Positions 9,967 through 20,745 of a stretch of 64,000 nucleotides of DNA are shown piece after piece. The notes below the pieces were generated by a model. It saw only the letters and a program-made list of their open reading frames with translations. It was not told the DNA's origin and did not search any database. The translations under genes were made by a program, and so were the position numbers. Within the stretch, counting starts at the first letter, position 1, and each line of letters opens with the position of its first letter. Source of the DNA: Bettongia penicillata ogilbyi (Eukaryota > Chordata > Mammalia > Diprotodontia > Potoroidae); contig JAJHZJ010000009.1 in assembly GCA_023548195.1 (NCBI GenBank), positions 6,780,215 to 6,844,214 on the forward strand, read 5' to 3'.

Positions 9967-11375
9967 CTTAATTCTCTCTTTTCTCTAGGTTTTCATAATA
10001 CTCCTCTTTCAAGATTCTTCTCCTACTCATATGACCACTACTTCTATATCCCCTTTTATTGGATCTTTATCCAGGTCATACCTGCTAACTAGGGGGGTTC
10101 TGTCCTGGGTCCTCTTTTTTTCTCTTTCTGGATTGTTTCATTAGTGATCTCATCAGCTCCTATGGGTTTTAATTATCATCTCTGTGTTGAACACTCTTTT
10201 GGTTCCAGTTGTCCAACCGAAAACCTCTCATTTTTCTTGCATCTTTAACCACCTGTTAGACATCCTGAATTGGATGTTTCATGACCATGTTAAAGTCAAC
10301 ATGTCCCAGGCTGAACTCACTTATCTTTCCTCTCAAACCCTTCAATCTTCCTACCTTCCCTATTACTGTTAAAGGTCCTTTCAATCATTCAGGGTTGCCA
10401 AGTGAGTGTTGGCCTCAATTACCCTCCTCACCACATGCACCCCTTTGTCAAATCGGTTGTCAAGCCCATCATTTCTACTTTGTAACCTGTCTTATAGTAT
10501 ATGCCCCCTTCTCTCTTCTGACATTGCCACCTCTCTGGCTGGGAGTCATCTCCAGTCATCCTGATCTATACTTTGCCACTGGATTCAGATGGTGCTGGAG
10601 GTGAAAGTGAGGCTGGTGACTTTGCACAGCTCTCCCTCACTTAAATCCAGTTCACTTGAAAGTCATGGTATCACCTTCCTGATGTCATGATCCTCTTCAA
10701 GAAGGAAGAACAAACACTAACACCACCACCACTCTGGTATAAGCCCTCATTGCCTTTTGCCTGTACTATTGCAATAACCTGATGGCTGGTTTTCCTACCT
10801 CTCACCTATATCCATTCCAATGCAGACTCTATTGGCTGTCAAACTGAACTTCCTAAAGCATGGATCTGATCATATTATCCCCTTATGAGAAGAACTCCAG
10901 TGGCTTCCTATCATCTCCAGTCCTCTGGTTTTGAAGGCTTTAGTTACTTGGTCCTTTCCTATATTTGCAGACGTCTTATGCTTTTTCCCTGTTGCATAAT
11001 GGGAGAGCCTGTGACACTGACCTTCTGTTCCTCACACATGACCTTCTAACTCCTGACTCCAAGTGTTCACTGGCTATTTTCCAGGCCTGGTCTTCTCTTT
11101 TCATCTCTACATCATGATTTCCTTCAAGTAAATTTCCACCTTCTGTAAAACTTTTGCAGTTTTTTTCTTTTAATCTTAGCGTCTTTCTTCTAAGACTATT
11201 CTCTACTTAGCTTCTCTGTTTCTTGTTTGTTCATGATTGTTTACATGTTGTTTCCTCATTAGACAATGAACTCCTTGAGAGTGAGGACTGTTTCCTCCCC
11301 CTGCTTTTTTTGTATTCAGAGTGCTTTGCTCAATGCCTAGCTCTGAACTGGGGACTGGTAAATGCCAGCTAACTG
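9967..11375 (+). mobile_element. LINE-2, ORF2 reverse-transcriptase remnant to 3' end
   Basis: A long sense L2 carrying traces of ORF2. At 10099 the codons read S-V-L-G-P-L, the reverse-transcriptase 'SVLGP' motif. At 10271, in another frame, they read WMFHDHVKVNMS, matching the family's W-M-x(4)-L-K-L-N thumb motif, so frameshifts have occurred. Near 10770 the text resumes with actattgcaataacctgatg, the DYCN region. The 3' end is gacaatgaactccttgagag...cagagtgctttgctcaatgc. A SINE B fragment interrupts it. ORFs at 10184-10372 and 10281-10604 are decayed pieces, not genes. Confidence 0.92.
10537..10735 (+). mobile_element. SINE B 3' half inside L2
   Basis: It reads gtcatctccagtcatcctga, then ggtgaaagtgaggctggtga and ctcttcaagaaggaagaaca, ending in an (ACC)n tail. 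Confidence 0.85.
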
Positions 11376-11604
11376 AATGACTGATGTCCAGAAGAGGTGG
11401 TGTCTGGGCCAGGTAGTTTTACACAGTGAGAAAAGGGTGAAAAGTCTATAGTATTTTGAGAAAATAAAGATCAGCATGAGGACATTAGGGAGGGTGTAGG
11501 AGTGGGAGGAATAGAGAAACCATATTTGGCTCAAATAGCTCTGGGTTGGTTTTCCATTTTGTCTTGAACAGGCCCGGGGTGTGATATTCCACTAAGTACA
11601 AATT
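11376..11604. other. unassigned DNA
   Basis: Nothing was recognised. It lies between the L2 3' end and a MIR. Confidence 0.5.
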
Positions 11605-11705
11605 GTGGTATATTCTAAGCACTTTAAACTTTGCCAAACACTCACACTCATCTTTTAACAACCCTGTGAGCTAGGTAGTTCAAGAATTATTGTTCCTATT
11701 TTACG
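11605..11705 (-). mobile_element. MIR SINE 3' part
   Basis: Antisense MIR tail: acaaccctgtgagctaggta, then attgttcctattttacgg. Confidence 0.65.
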
Positions 11706-11707
11706 GT

Positions 11708-12045
11708 AAGTCAAATCAAATGAACCATTAGTTATTAAGCACCAGCTCTGCATTAAGCACTGGGGATAAAAGAAAAGCAAAACCAGGCCTGCTCCCAAGG
11801 GACTTATGGTCTAATAGAGGAGACAGCATGCAAACAAGTGACAAATATATAGATACATAAATATATACATACATGATACATATATGTGTATATGCATACA
11901 TATACACATATATGTGTATACACATATATAGGACAAATTGGAGATAATTAACAAAAGGAAGGCAGTAGAATTAAAGGGAGATGGGAAAGGGACCTATTGC
12001 AATAGTCTAGGTAAAGGTGAGGAGGGCTTATGCTAGAGTGGTGGT
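11708..12045 (-). mobile_element. LINE-2 with embedded TA/CA microsatellite
   Basis: Antisense L2 3' end (cattaagcactggggataaa). The motif acaggataaattgg is interrupted by a TA/CATA tract at about 11846-11932. After aattaaagggagatgggaaa it jumps to an upstream L2 part (cctattgcaatagtctaggt), which implies an internal deletion. Confidence 0.85.
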
Positions 12046-12049
12046 GGGA

Positions 12050-12235
12050 GCCCTGTCTGTCCTTCATTCTTGAAGAAGACCATGATATCAGAAAGATGAT
12101 GCCATAACTTGCAAGCTAATTGGATTTAAGTGAGGGAGAGCTGTGCAAAGTCACCAGCCTCCCTTTCTCCTCTGCAGCCATCTGGGGTCCAGTGGCAAGA
12201 TATAGATCAGGATGACTGGAGATGGCCCCCAACCA
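12050..12235 (-). mobile_element. SINE B, older variant
   Basis: It reads ccttcattcttgaagaagac, then gaattgg-like aattggatttaagtgaggga and gccatctggggtccagtggc. It is inserted in antisense L2. Confidence 0.88.
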
Positions 12236-12680
12236 CAGCAGTGGGAATGTCAGAGGAAAGAAAGAGGGCATATGGGTAGGGGAAGAACCTTGAGAGAGAA
12301 GTATCATTTCTTCCAGAACATGGGACTTCTAGTGGAATTTGGAGCCAGGGAAGCTAGGAGGCGAAGATGAAGAGGAAAAGGCATTCAGAGGCAGGAGAAG
12401 AGCCAGTGAAAATGCCCGGAGGTGGGAGATGGAGTATCTTGTTCATGAAACAGCAAGGAAGTCAGTGTTACCGCATCATGGAGAACATAAGGTTGTATAA
12501 GGTATAAGAAGACTGGAAAGGTAGAAGGAGATTAGATTGTGAAGGACTTTGAAAGACAATTAGTGACTTTTATATTTGATACTGGAGGTGATAAGGAACC
12601 ACTTGAGTTCATTGAGCAGGGGAGTGACCTGGTCAGACCTTTGTGTTTTAGGAAGATCGTTTTGGCAATTGAGTGAAACT
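12236..12680 (-). mobile_element. LINE-2 antisense segments
   Basis: aatgtcagaggaaagaaaga continues the preceding L2. From about 12330 a second L2 block reads agaaaatgcccggag-like text, then gagatggagtatcttgttca, gaagactggaaaggtagaag and gagcaggggagtgacctggt. The order shows rearrangement of two L2 copies. Confidence 0.8.
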
Positions 12681-12699
12681 AAAACTCATACAACTAATT

Positions 12700-12775
12700 A
12701 TAGCCAGCATTTGAAGCCAAGGCTTCTTGGTCCAAGTCCTGAACTCTTTCTACTAAATCACCCTGGCTCAGCAAA
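12700..12775 (-). mobile_element. MIR-type SINE 5' part
   Basis: Short antisense fragment: ggtccaagtcctgaactctt, then tctactaaatcaccctggct. Confidence 0.45.
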
Positions 12776-12879
12776 AGATTAAAGAAGGCACAGCTCCATT
12801 TGCCAGCTTTTTATTGTCTCCTTTATAGCATCTGCTCTCTCTAAAGGTTATTCTGTCCATCAAGAGGCCCCTGAGTAGA

Positions 12880-13075
12880 AAAACTGATATAGGGTCCTAT
12901 CTCAGGTGTCATCTAAACCAACCTTTTCTTTGTAGGGATGAAGAAACTAGGGTTCAGGAAAGTCAAGTGACTTGCCCATGATCATATAAATTATCAGAGG
13001 CAGATTTGAACTCATGTCCTCTGACTTCAAAGCCAATAATTTTTTCCCCACTGTACCAGACTATACCCTTTTAAG
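12880..13075 (-). mobile_element. L3/MIR3-tailed SINE
   Basis: It reads gtcatctaaaccaacctttt, then gatgaagaaactagggttca, caagtgacttgcccatgatc and gatttgaactcatgtcctct. Confidence 0.75.
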
Positions 13076-13179
13076 TAGTGATAAAAGGAATAGGACTGTG
13101 TGGATATATCTGAAAAGCAGGCTTAGCTTGATGTCTATTGGTGGTCCCACAGAGATGTGAATTTAGAACCCAGTGACAT

Positions 13180-13440
13180 CCAGGCATCATGGTGCATGCC
13201 TGTACCAGCTAGTGGGAAGATGGTAACTAGATCACTTGAGGTTAGTTAGGAATTCTGAGCTGTAGTGTCCTAAAGCTATTGGGTCCTCACTATGTCCTGT
13301 GAAAACATGAAGTTGGGACAAAGGAAGGGTTCTCAAGGAAAGATGAATAAACCCAGAAACAAAGCAGGTCAAAGTTCCTATGGCAATCAGCAGTGGGATG
13401 GAGCAAGCATGGATGGTTGCTGTACTTCTAGTCTGAGGGA
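13180..13440 (+). pseudogene. 7SL (SRP) RNA pseudogene, nearly full length
   Basis: Sense 7SL order is retained. A head like caggcatcatggtgcatgcc comes first. Then follow tcacttgaggttagttagga, ttctgagctgtagtgtccta and caggtcaaagttcctatggc. The text caatcagcagtgggatgga and a degenerate tgcactccagcctg-like end (ctgtacttctagtctgaggg) close it. Unlike Alu it keeps the central S domain. Divergence and small gaps make it a processed copy rather than a working SRP RNA gene. A GA microsatellite follows where the A-rich tail would be. Confidence 0.82.
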
Positions 13441-13459
13441 GTGGGGAGGGAAAGAGAGA

Positions 13460-13530
<71 letters not shown>

Positions 13531-13640
13531 GGAGACAGAGACAGACAGACAGAGAGAGGGAGACAGAGAGACAAAGGGGAGAGGGGAAGTGGGAGGAGAG
13601 GGGGGGATTGGGATAGAGGAAAGAGAGACAGAGAGGGAGT
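13441..13640. repeat. (GA)n / purine microsatellite
   Basis: A long AG run (about 13456-13523) is followed by GACA/GAGA-rich purine text. Six overlapping ORFs on both strands (Arg-Glu or Ser-Leu runs) are artefacts of this tract. Confidence 0.95.
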
Positions 13641-14255
13641 TCAAGCATATCAATTCCCACTCCTTCAAGGAGACTGCAGGAGGCACTGGAGTACTCTGCT
13701 CCCTAGGATGGTGAGAGATAGGGAGAGGGGAATGGGGTGGGGGAGAGGTTTGAGATGGTGAGTGGAGTTTGCCATCAGCTACTGAGCTAAGAAAAGTCCT
13801 GGGGTAAAGAGCAGATGCCAGGGGAAATAAAGGTAAGTATTTCTTCAGGAAACCGAGGAGTGACAGACATAGATGCTAAAGAGAGATCCAAGACCTAGAG
13901 GCAGCTTGCCATGTGGTGAACATCTGCTAATGCTGGGAGCAGTGCCTCCAGCATCAGAGAGGAACAAACCCACTTGGAGTCTGTCAGTGCCAGGTAGGGT
14001 TGGGACAAGTAAAAGAATCAGGAAGGAGGAGATCGAATGTAAATAGCTACTGAGGGGATCTTGGCAGATGCCCCATTGGCAGCTGCCATCCCATCCAAAA
14101 GAAACCCCTCCAAATGTCTCTGGAGGAAAATGGTAGCTTTCTCCCCAGTCACTTGTACAAAGGTCCAGGAAATATGGCTGAAGTGAAGGGAAAGCCATTA
14201 TAAAGGTGGGGTGGGAGAGGAGGCAAGAAGTTAGACTTGAGTCATTGGTTGGTCA
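13641..14255. other. unassigned low-repeat DNA with 117-codon minus ORF
   Basis: The minus-strand ORF at 13845-14198 is the longest ORF in the window outside low-complexity sequence. It shows no domain, signal peptide or repeat match that I recognise. A good donor-like AAAG|GTAAGTAT lies at 13833, but the sequence upstream is stop-rich. Left as hypothetical. Confidence 0.35.
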
Positions 14256-14372
14256 ATCCAGGGCCTGAATGACCCTTGGGACCCTCTGGTTCTATACCCA
14301 TGATTCTACTGGTGGTATCCACTGAGTCAAAGGTTAAAGAGACACAGGGTCTAGGCAGGTTCCCCACCCCTG
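14256..14372. mobile_element. hAT MITE, degenerate third copy
   Basis: It ends gcaggttccccacccctg, the terminus seen in the copy at 40679. The interior is poorly preserved. Confidence 0.45.
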
Positions 14373-14424
14373 GTCTAGGGTGTGGCAGATGGAGCCAGGA
14401 GTCTCCAAAATCCAGGCGGACATG

Positions 14425-14575
14425 TCCAGTTCATCCAAATAAGCATTTATTAAGCATCTATTTTGCCTAATGTACTGTGCTGGAGATACAAAATAAAAAT
14501 GAAATGAACTCTGGGTAAGCTCAAGAAGCTTCTGTTTTTCCAGACAGAAATGACAACAATTTAATAAAATGACAG
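14425..14575 (-). mobile_element. LINE-2 3' end (antisense)
   Basis: It reads aagcatttattaagcatcta, then tgtactgtgctggagataca. Confidence 0.75.
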
Positions 14576-14589
14576 TATGCATGTATATG

Positions 14590-14818
14590 CTTTAAGATGT
14601 ACAAAGTGCTTTATACATGCTATCTCCTTTGATTTTCCCAGCAACCTTGTGGGGTAGGTGGTATTATCACCCTCATTTTTCAGATGAAGAAACTAAGGCA
14701 GAGAAAGGTTAAATAACTTGTCCAAAGTCACACAGCTAGTAAGTAATGAAAGCAAGATTTTAAATCAAGTCTACCTAAGTCTGGCTGGCAATCAATCCAT
14801 GGCACCATCTAGTTGCCT
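14590..14818 (-). mobile_element. MIR SINE, near full length
   Basis: It reads gtacaaagtgctttatacat, gtggggtaggtggtattatc, gatgaagaaactaaggcaga and cacacagctagtaagtaatg. Confidence 0.88.
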
Positions 14819-14860
14819 ATACACAGAGAAATACAAAGTATGTGGGTTTGAGGAGAATGA

Positions 14861-15099
14861 ATTGCTGTTCAGTTGTTTTAGTCATGTCCGACTCTTTGTG
14901 ACCCCATTTGGAGTTTTCTTGGCAAAGATACTGGAGTGGTTTGCCATTCCCCTCTCCAGTTCATTTAACAGATCAAGAAACTGAGTCAGAGTTAAGTGAC
15001 TTGCCCAGGGTCTGTCTGAGGTCAGATTTAAACTCAGGAAGATGAGTCTTCCTTGATTTCAGGTTCAACACTCTAGCCATTGCACCACCTAGCAACCCT
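14861..15099 (-). mobile_element. SINE A, full length
   Basis: It runs from attgctgttcagttgtttta to accacctagcaaccc. Confidence 0.93.
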
Positions 15100-15112
15100 G
15101 TGTAGCGATTAG

Positions 15113-15945
15113 GAAAAAAGAAGTGGCACCTAAACTAATTCTTGAAGAAAGCAAGGATTACAGCAGGCTAAGGGAAGGAGGCTATATATTGCCTGGGGGA
15201 TGAGGGGTGGGGGTGGCAGTATCCTGTGCAAGCACAAGGATGTAGAATGTTATGGACAGGGAAAAGCAAATAGGCCAAGTTGACTGGATTGTAGAGTGTG
15301 TTGGGGGAAATAATGTGAATAATTCTAGGGATGTAGTCTGGAGTCAGACTGTGGAGGAATTTGCATTTTATTTGAGAGGCAAAAAGAATCTACCAATGAT
15401 TCTTGAGTAACTCTGCACACAGTCTGACTGATATATTAGGAAAATTCTTTTGACAGCTGTAGAGAGGATACCTTGGAGAAATGCAAAGTAGAGAGATCCA
15501 TTAGAAGATGGCTGCTATAGCAGCCCAGAGGAAAGGGGATAATGGTCCCAACTAGGCTAGTAACTTTGTGAATAGTGAGGAGGGTACAGAAGTAGGAAAT
15601 GTTTTGGAATCAGAATAGACAATTCTTGGCAACTGATAGGCTATACAGGGTTTTGAAATGGAGTAACCAGAAGACTAGGTGTAGCCCCAAAAGAACAAGG
15701 GACTTTAGGAAAAAATGGGTGGGTTTAGGAGGGAAATTTAGTAAGTTCTGTTTGGAAGTTACTGAGTTTGAGATGTCTATGGGACATGAAGGTAGAGATG
15801 TTAGTGACGAGAGAGTGGAGCTCAGCAGAGAGACAAAGGGGAGAAATATACACTCCTAAATCATTTTCACAAAGTGGATGATTAAATCCATGGAAGCTGA
15901 TGAGATCAGACTATTATGCAGAATACAGCATGTGGAATGATGGGG
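15113..15945 (-). mobile_element. LINE-2, long antisense segment
   Basis: A collinear antisense L2: ttcttgaagaaagcaaggat, ctggattgtagagtgtgttg, then aaatagtgaggagggtaca-type text, ttactgagtttgagatgtct and finally taaatccatggaagctgatg, which is antisense to the reverse-transcriptase region. The ORF at 15599-15859 is incidental. Confidence 0.85.
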
Positions 15946-16430
15946 CTACAAGAGACCTTGAGAGATCACTTAGAGATCATCTTCCTTCCTGCAGACATAT
16001 AGCATCCTCCGCTCATGTAGAACCATTCTAAAACCTGCCTGTAATAGAATATTCTGCATAACCATTCATTTGTTCATTCATTTGTTCATTCGTTCGTTCA
16101 TTCATTCATTCAACACTAAGTCCTGGGTGCTGGAGACAAAAAGGCAAAAACCAAACTGTGCCTGTCTTCAAGGAGCTTACATTTTATTGGGGTTAAGCAA
16201 CATGTGCACACATAAGCAAATGCAAAATTTATATAAAACAAAGGCGAAGCAATTTTGTAGTAGGGTATCAGCAACTAGGGAAGATGAGGAAATGCCACCT
16301 GTGTGAGGCAGCCTAGCTTTGCTGGAAGAAAGCCGAAGGTGGACATTAGGAAGGAATGCATTCAAGGCATGGGGGAGGAGCACCATTTGTAAACTGTTTA
16401 TATTCAGGTAGCAAGGTAAGCCCATTTCCT
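15946..16430 (-). mobile_element. CR1/L3 scrap then LINE-2 3' end with ATTC repeats
   Basis: About 15935-15990 resembles an L3 3' tail (gaccttgagagatcacttag). From 16061 the (TTCATTCAT)n terminal repeat of L2 leads into gtgctggagacaaaaaggca and ttcaaggagcttacatttta. Confidence 0.8.
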
Positions 16431-16805
16431 AGTCATATCTTCAGTGAGAAGAGAGGGAGCGTTCTTATTAATTAGAGTGGAAATTCTCATCTACTGTAGA
16501 TCTTCAGGAGCCCCTATTACTTGATTATGATTGGTTGATGATGGGTGGGTAGCACCAGCCACACTGTGTCTTGAGTTTCACTATTTGTGGTTACATCTGG
16601 TTCCTTGATGTTCTAAGTTATTTGGGCTAGAAATTGTACGACATAATTTCTAGTCTAAGATGCTGTATACAGCTCACTCACCCCTGGAGCAGAATTTATG
16701 CATGGCATATTTTGTTTTCAAGTTTCCTGACAGTGAATTCCTTTGTCTGATCTCTCGTGATTCCACATCTTGCTTTTCTTTAATTTGCTCTTTCTTGGCA
16801 TACAG
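16431..16805. other. unassigned low-repeat DNA
   Basis: It ends in a strong polypyrimidine acceptor-like tract (tttgctctttcttggcatac, then AG). A 63-codon ORF spans the end. No family was recognised. Confidence 0.5.
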
Positions 16806-16977
16806 AGGAGGACCACTGGAGACACCCTTTGAAACCAGAATACTTATTTAAATCTAGGGAAAATTTTTAGAGACAGGCCAGGTCTCCATCTAGGAGGACC
16901 ACTGGAGACACCCTTTGAAACCAGAATACTTATTTAAATATAGGGAAAATTTTTAGAGACAGGCCAGGTCTCCATCT
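16806..16977. repeat. 86-bp perfect tandem duplication
   Basis: Copies 16806-16891 and 16892-16977 differ at one base (C at 16854 versus A at 16940). It is a recent event. The first unit starts right after an acceptor-like AG. Confidence 0.97.
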
Positions 16978-17164
16978 AAAGGGCTCTTGTCTAACTCTCA
17001 GAGAATTATAGCACTGAAAAAGACTTTGATTTCTCTCTCTGAGCTACCCCATTCAACTGGAGAACTTACCCTCCTGTAAGATTCTGACAATATAGTAGCC
17101 CAATCAACAATTGACTGGGGCCCTTCAAATCCAATTCGTTAAATCCCATAAGGCTGGAAGGAGA

Positions 17165-17323
17165 CTTTAAATGTGAGCCAGAAGGGTTCAGATCCCAACT
17201 TTGCTACTAACTACTTATGTGACTTTGGTCAAGTCTCTTCACCACTTTAGGCTTCTGTAAAAGAAGAGTATTAGCTTGAATAATCCTTAAGTTCTCTTCT
17301 AACTTGAAAAAGCTATGATCTAA
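17165..17323 (+). mobile_element. MIR3-type SINE
   Basis: It reads ggttcagatcccaactttgc, then atgtgactttggtcaagtct and the L3-like tail taagttctcttctaacttga. Confidence 0.75.
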
Positions 17324-17545
17324 GTTAGCCTAACTCTGACTCTTGGTGATCCCATTTGGGATATTCTTGGCAAAGATACTGGAAGGAGTTTGCCATTTCC
17401 TTTTTCAGCTCATTTTACAGATAACTGAGGCAAACAGTGTTAAGTGACTTGTCCAGGGTCACAGAGCTAGTAAGTGTCTGAGGCTAGATTTGAACTCAGG
17501 AGAATGAGTCTTCCTGATTCTAAGACCAGTGCTCTATCTACTGCT
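17324..17545 (-). mobile_element. SINE A
   Basis: It reads ctctgactcttggtgatccc, ggcaaagatactggaaggag, cacagagctagtaagtgtct and gtgctctatctactgc. Confidence 0.9.
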
Positions 17546-17704
17546 CTTGAGTGGTTCCAGTTAGAGCAACCACTGCCACCGTGTTCTCCCAGCTTGCAGG
17601 TTCCTGAGACCTTTGACCTCCAACTCTGAGGATGTCCTATAGACCCCTTAGGCACCAAGACTGACTTTGTGACAAAGAACTATGCTTCTACATCTGTATC
17701 CTCT

Positions 17705-18748
17705 TAGTGGAATCACAGAATCTGACAGTTGGAAGGGGATCTCCCCATCCATCTGCTCCAATAGATACGAGAAAGCAATCCCATTATGAGATACCTAACA
17801 AGGGGTCTCCCAGCATCTGCTGGAAGACTTCTAAGTTTGGGGAACCCATGACCTCTAGGGCAGGCTGTACTACATCTGGCTAGCTCTAAATGTTAAGAAG
17901 TGTTTTTTGACGTCAGGCCCAGATTCACTGCTTTTCAATCTCTCCTCATTGCTTCTGGTTCCGCCCTCTAGGGCTCAACAGAACAAGCTGAATCCCTTCT
18001 CTACCCAACAGTCTTTGAAATATTTAAAGGTAGCATGTCTCCCCTGAATCTTCTCTTTGAACATTCCCATTTGAACTAACTCAGTTCTTTCAATTTATCT
18101 TCGTGACATGGACTCAAGTCTCTTTGCTATCTCAGTTGCCCTCCTCAAGACATTTCCATTTTATCAATTATCTACTTAAACTGAACCCAAAAGGAGGGCA
18201 GAGTATATAATGGGACCATTACTACCCTGCTCCTGGAAGCTATATCTCTCTTAATGCAGCCCAAGGCTGAATTGGTTTTTTGTTTGACTGCTAAAATAGA
18301 CCACTGATTCATGAAACTTTTGTCCACTAATACCCCTAGATCGTTTTCAGAGCAACTGTTATCTAGTCATACTTTCCCCATCTTGTACTAGTGAAGTTGA
18401 GTTTTTAAATCCAAGTGTAACACAATATTTATCCTCATTGCATTTCATCAGACTCAGTCCAATGCTAAACTATCAAGATCTTTTTGGTTCTCAGTTCTAT
18501 TGTCCCATCTGTGTCATCAATAAATTTGATACACAAGCTATTTATGCCTTTCTACAAATCACTTATAAAAATGTTGAATAGCATAGATCCCTGGGGCACT
18601 CCACTGGAGACCTCCCACCTCCTGACACTGAACCATTAATAACTCTTTGATTCTGGCCATCCCACCAGTTCTGAATCTATCAAACTACCTTCACATTCTC
18701 CACAAGAATAGCATGAGATACTTTAGCTTGGCTAAATTCTAGGCTTTT
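17705..18748 (-). mobile_element. CR1/L3 LINE, reverse-transcriptase to 3' end
   Basis: About 1 kb of antisense CR1/L3. Read on the minus strand, the segment near 18570-18615 translates S-S-G-V-P-Q-G-S-M-L-F-N-I-F-I-S-D-L, the reverse-transcriptase SGVPQGS motif with a short deletion. The 3' end points left (cacagaatctgacagttgga). Also visible are caagaatagcatgagatact and atgcagcccaaggctgaatt. The unit is dead: there are many stops and frameshifts. Confidence 0.93.
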
Positions 18749-18977
18749 TATTGGGTTGGGAAGTAAATCCACAGGACAGCAGACACCCATATTCAAATAT
18801 TAGCAGACAAAAGAATTGCAAAGCCACATATTTGCATTTGGTGGTTATTTGCCTCTGGGAACTATCCTCACTTTTATTCTTTTTTATTTGTCTAAATAAT
18901 TTTAAAATATTGACTTCTAATATAAAATAGACCCAAGAACCATAAAGTGAAAATGTTGAAATGTGTCAGAACTATAA
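18749..18977. other. unassigned DNA
   Basis: No repeat or ORF of note was recognised. Confidence 0.5.
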
Positions 18978-19088
18978 ACAGATTATAAATTCCTTGAGGG
19001 CAGAGACAACTCTTATTTATCTTTGTAGCTCCATCAGTGCCTGACACAGAAACCAAAATATAGTAGGTGCTTAATATATGTTGACTTC
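18978..19088 (+). mobile_element. LINE-2 3' end
   Basis: Sense L2 end: aaattccttgagggcagaga, then atatagtaggtgcttaatat. Confidence 0.8.
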
Positions 19089-19089
19089 C

Positions 19090-20025
19090 AGACATTTATT
19101 AAGTTACCGATTTGGTTCAGAGAATTTTGCTAGATGACAAGAGAGACACAATATTTAGATAAGACTTGGTTTCTGCCTTTATGGATCTCACTGTCTACTA
19201 TACATCTCAAAATCATTATGTCTCAAACAAAACTCATTATTTATTGCCTTAAACTCATGCTTCTAAATTTTCTTATTTCTGTTGAGGGTACCACCATCCT
19301 TCCAGTCATCTAGGTTCATAACCTCAGAGTCATTCCCTAGAGCTCTGTCTCCCTCATTACCCATATCCATTCAGTTTCCAAGTCTTGTTAATTCTAAGCC
19401 CACTGCATCTCTCACATCTGTTCCCTTATTTCTATTCATTACAACCATAGTCATTCAGGTCTTCATCATCTCTCACCTGGGCTATTTCTGCAGACTTTTA
19501 ATTGGTCTCCTTGCCGTAAGCCTTTCACCTCCATTCTGCACAAGTTTGCCAAAGTGATTTTCCTAATGGGTAGTCTGACTGTGTCATGGTCCCACCTGCT
19601 CAATAAGCAATATTGGCTCTTACCTCCAGAATCAAAGGCGCATGCCTCAGTTTGTCATCTAAAGCTTTTCCCAGAAGCCTCCAATCTAACTTTCTAGGTT
19701 TTTTTAGATGGTTTTACTTCACAGAAAAATTTCATTTATCTTAAATAACCACCGTGAGATGCAAGTCTGTGTAAAACTTGATTGAGTTATTAATATGAAC
19801 AAGATACTCCATCTCTCTGCTCTCCACATTTTCTCTGACTATCCCACATGCCTGGAATGCTCTCCCTCCTCATTTCTACCTACTGACTTCCCTGGCTTCC
19901 TTTAAGTCTCAACTAAAGTCTTGTCTTCTATAGGAAGACTTTACTAACCCTAATTACTTTTAGTAGCTTCCTTTGTTTAATTATTTCCTTTTAATTTTAT
20001 ATATAGGTTGTTTACAGATATGTGT

Positions 20026-20062
<37 letters not shown>

Positions 20063-20185
20063 TGTCCATTCGATTATGAGTTCCTTGAAGGCAGGGACTG
20101 TCTCTTGCCTCTTTTTGTACCCCTAGCACTCAGCTGAATGCCTGGCACATAGTAGGTGCTCAACAAATGTTTATGACTGTCAAAA
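19090..20185 (+). mobile_element. LINE-2, ORF2 C-terminal region to 3' end
   Basis: 19090-19204 may be a short antisense L2 piece. From 19205 a sense L2 is clear: accaccatccttccagtcat, ccatatccattcagtttcca, and the ORF2 C-terminal line ISHLGYFCRLLIGLLAVSLS (19462-19521, in the frame of the ORF at 19282-19557). It corresponds to the family's L-D-Y-C-N-S-L-L-V-G-L-P. The 3' end reads cctggcacatagtaggtgct. A (TG)n run expanded inside the tail. Confidence 0.93.
20022..20060. repeat. (TG)n microsatellite
   Basis: An uninterrupted GT run inside the L2 3' region. Confidence 0.97.
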
Positions 20186-20314
20186 TACTTTGCCTTGAAT
20201 GAGGGAATGAATAAATAAAGGCAGAAGTCCCTATGGGACACATAAATAGCAGTCCTGCTCCTTCAATACAATCAAATGGAGTCGAGGAGAGACCACGATG
20301 CATTTTCCCAGACA

Positions 20315-20745
20315 TCATCCCTCTTGACTTTGGGCAGCTTTTGATACTATTAAATACTTTCTTAATAGTTTCTTTTCTTTGAGTTTTTCTCTCAACTCCT
20401 GGCATTTTTCCTCATTTCTCCCATGCTTAGAATGCTCTCCTTTCTCTTCATCTCCTTCTCTGATGGCATGGTCTTCTTCAGCAACAAAGGACAAACACAA
20501 TGAACCTTCCCTGACTTGTTCCAAATGTCAACTAAAATCTACCCTTTCCCAATTCACTTTTGTGCCTTCCCTCTGTCGTTACTTCCAGTTTATTTTGGAT
20601 ATAGCTCTTTTTTACATAGCTGTTGTCTTCTCCATTAGACTGATTTCTTGGAGAGCAGGGTCTATTTTTTTTTCCATTTCTTGTATCCCCAGTGCTTAGC
20701 ATAGTGACTAGCACATAGTAGGCACTTCATAAACATTGATACTGC
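20315..20745 (+). mobile_element. LINE-2 with SINE B scrap
   Basis: It starts with gggcagcttttgatactatt (reverse-transcriptase region), skips to cccatgcttagaatgctctc and ends gcacatagtaggcacttcat. A SINE B tail piece (20456-20503, ttctctgatggcatggtctt) interrupts it. ORFs on both strands here are by-products. Confidence 0.85.

Noticed and set aside
10184..10604. ORFs of 62 and 107 codons as host genes
   Set aside because: They are LINE-2 ORF2 remnants; the second also runs into a SINE B.
13232..13761. Cluster of six ORFs of 99-142 codons
   Set aside because: All cross the GA microsatellite and encode Arg-Glu or Ser-Leu runs.
19282..19557. 91-codon ORF as a host gene
   Set aside because: It retains the LINE-2 ORF2 C-terminal line and is part of a decayed LINE.
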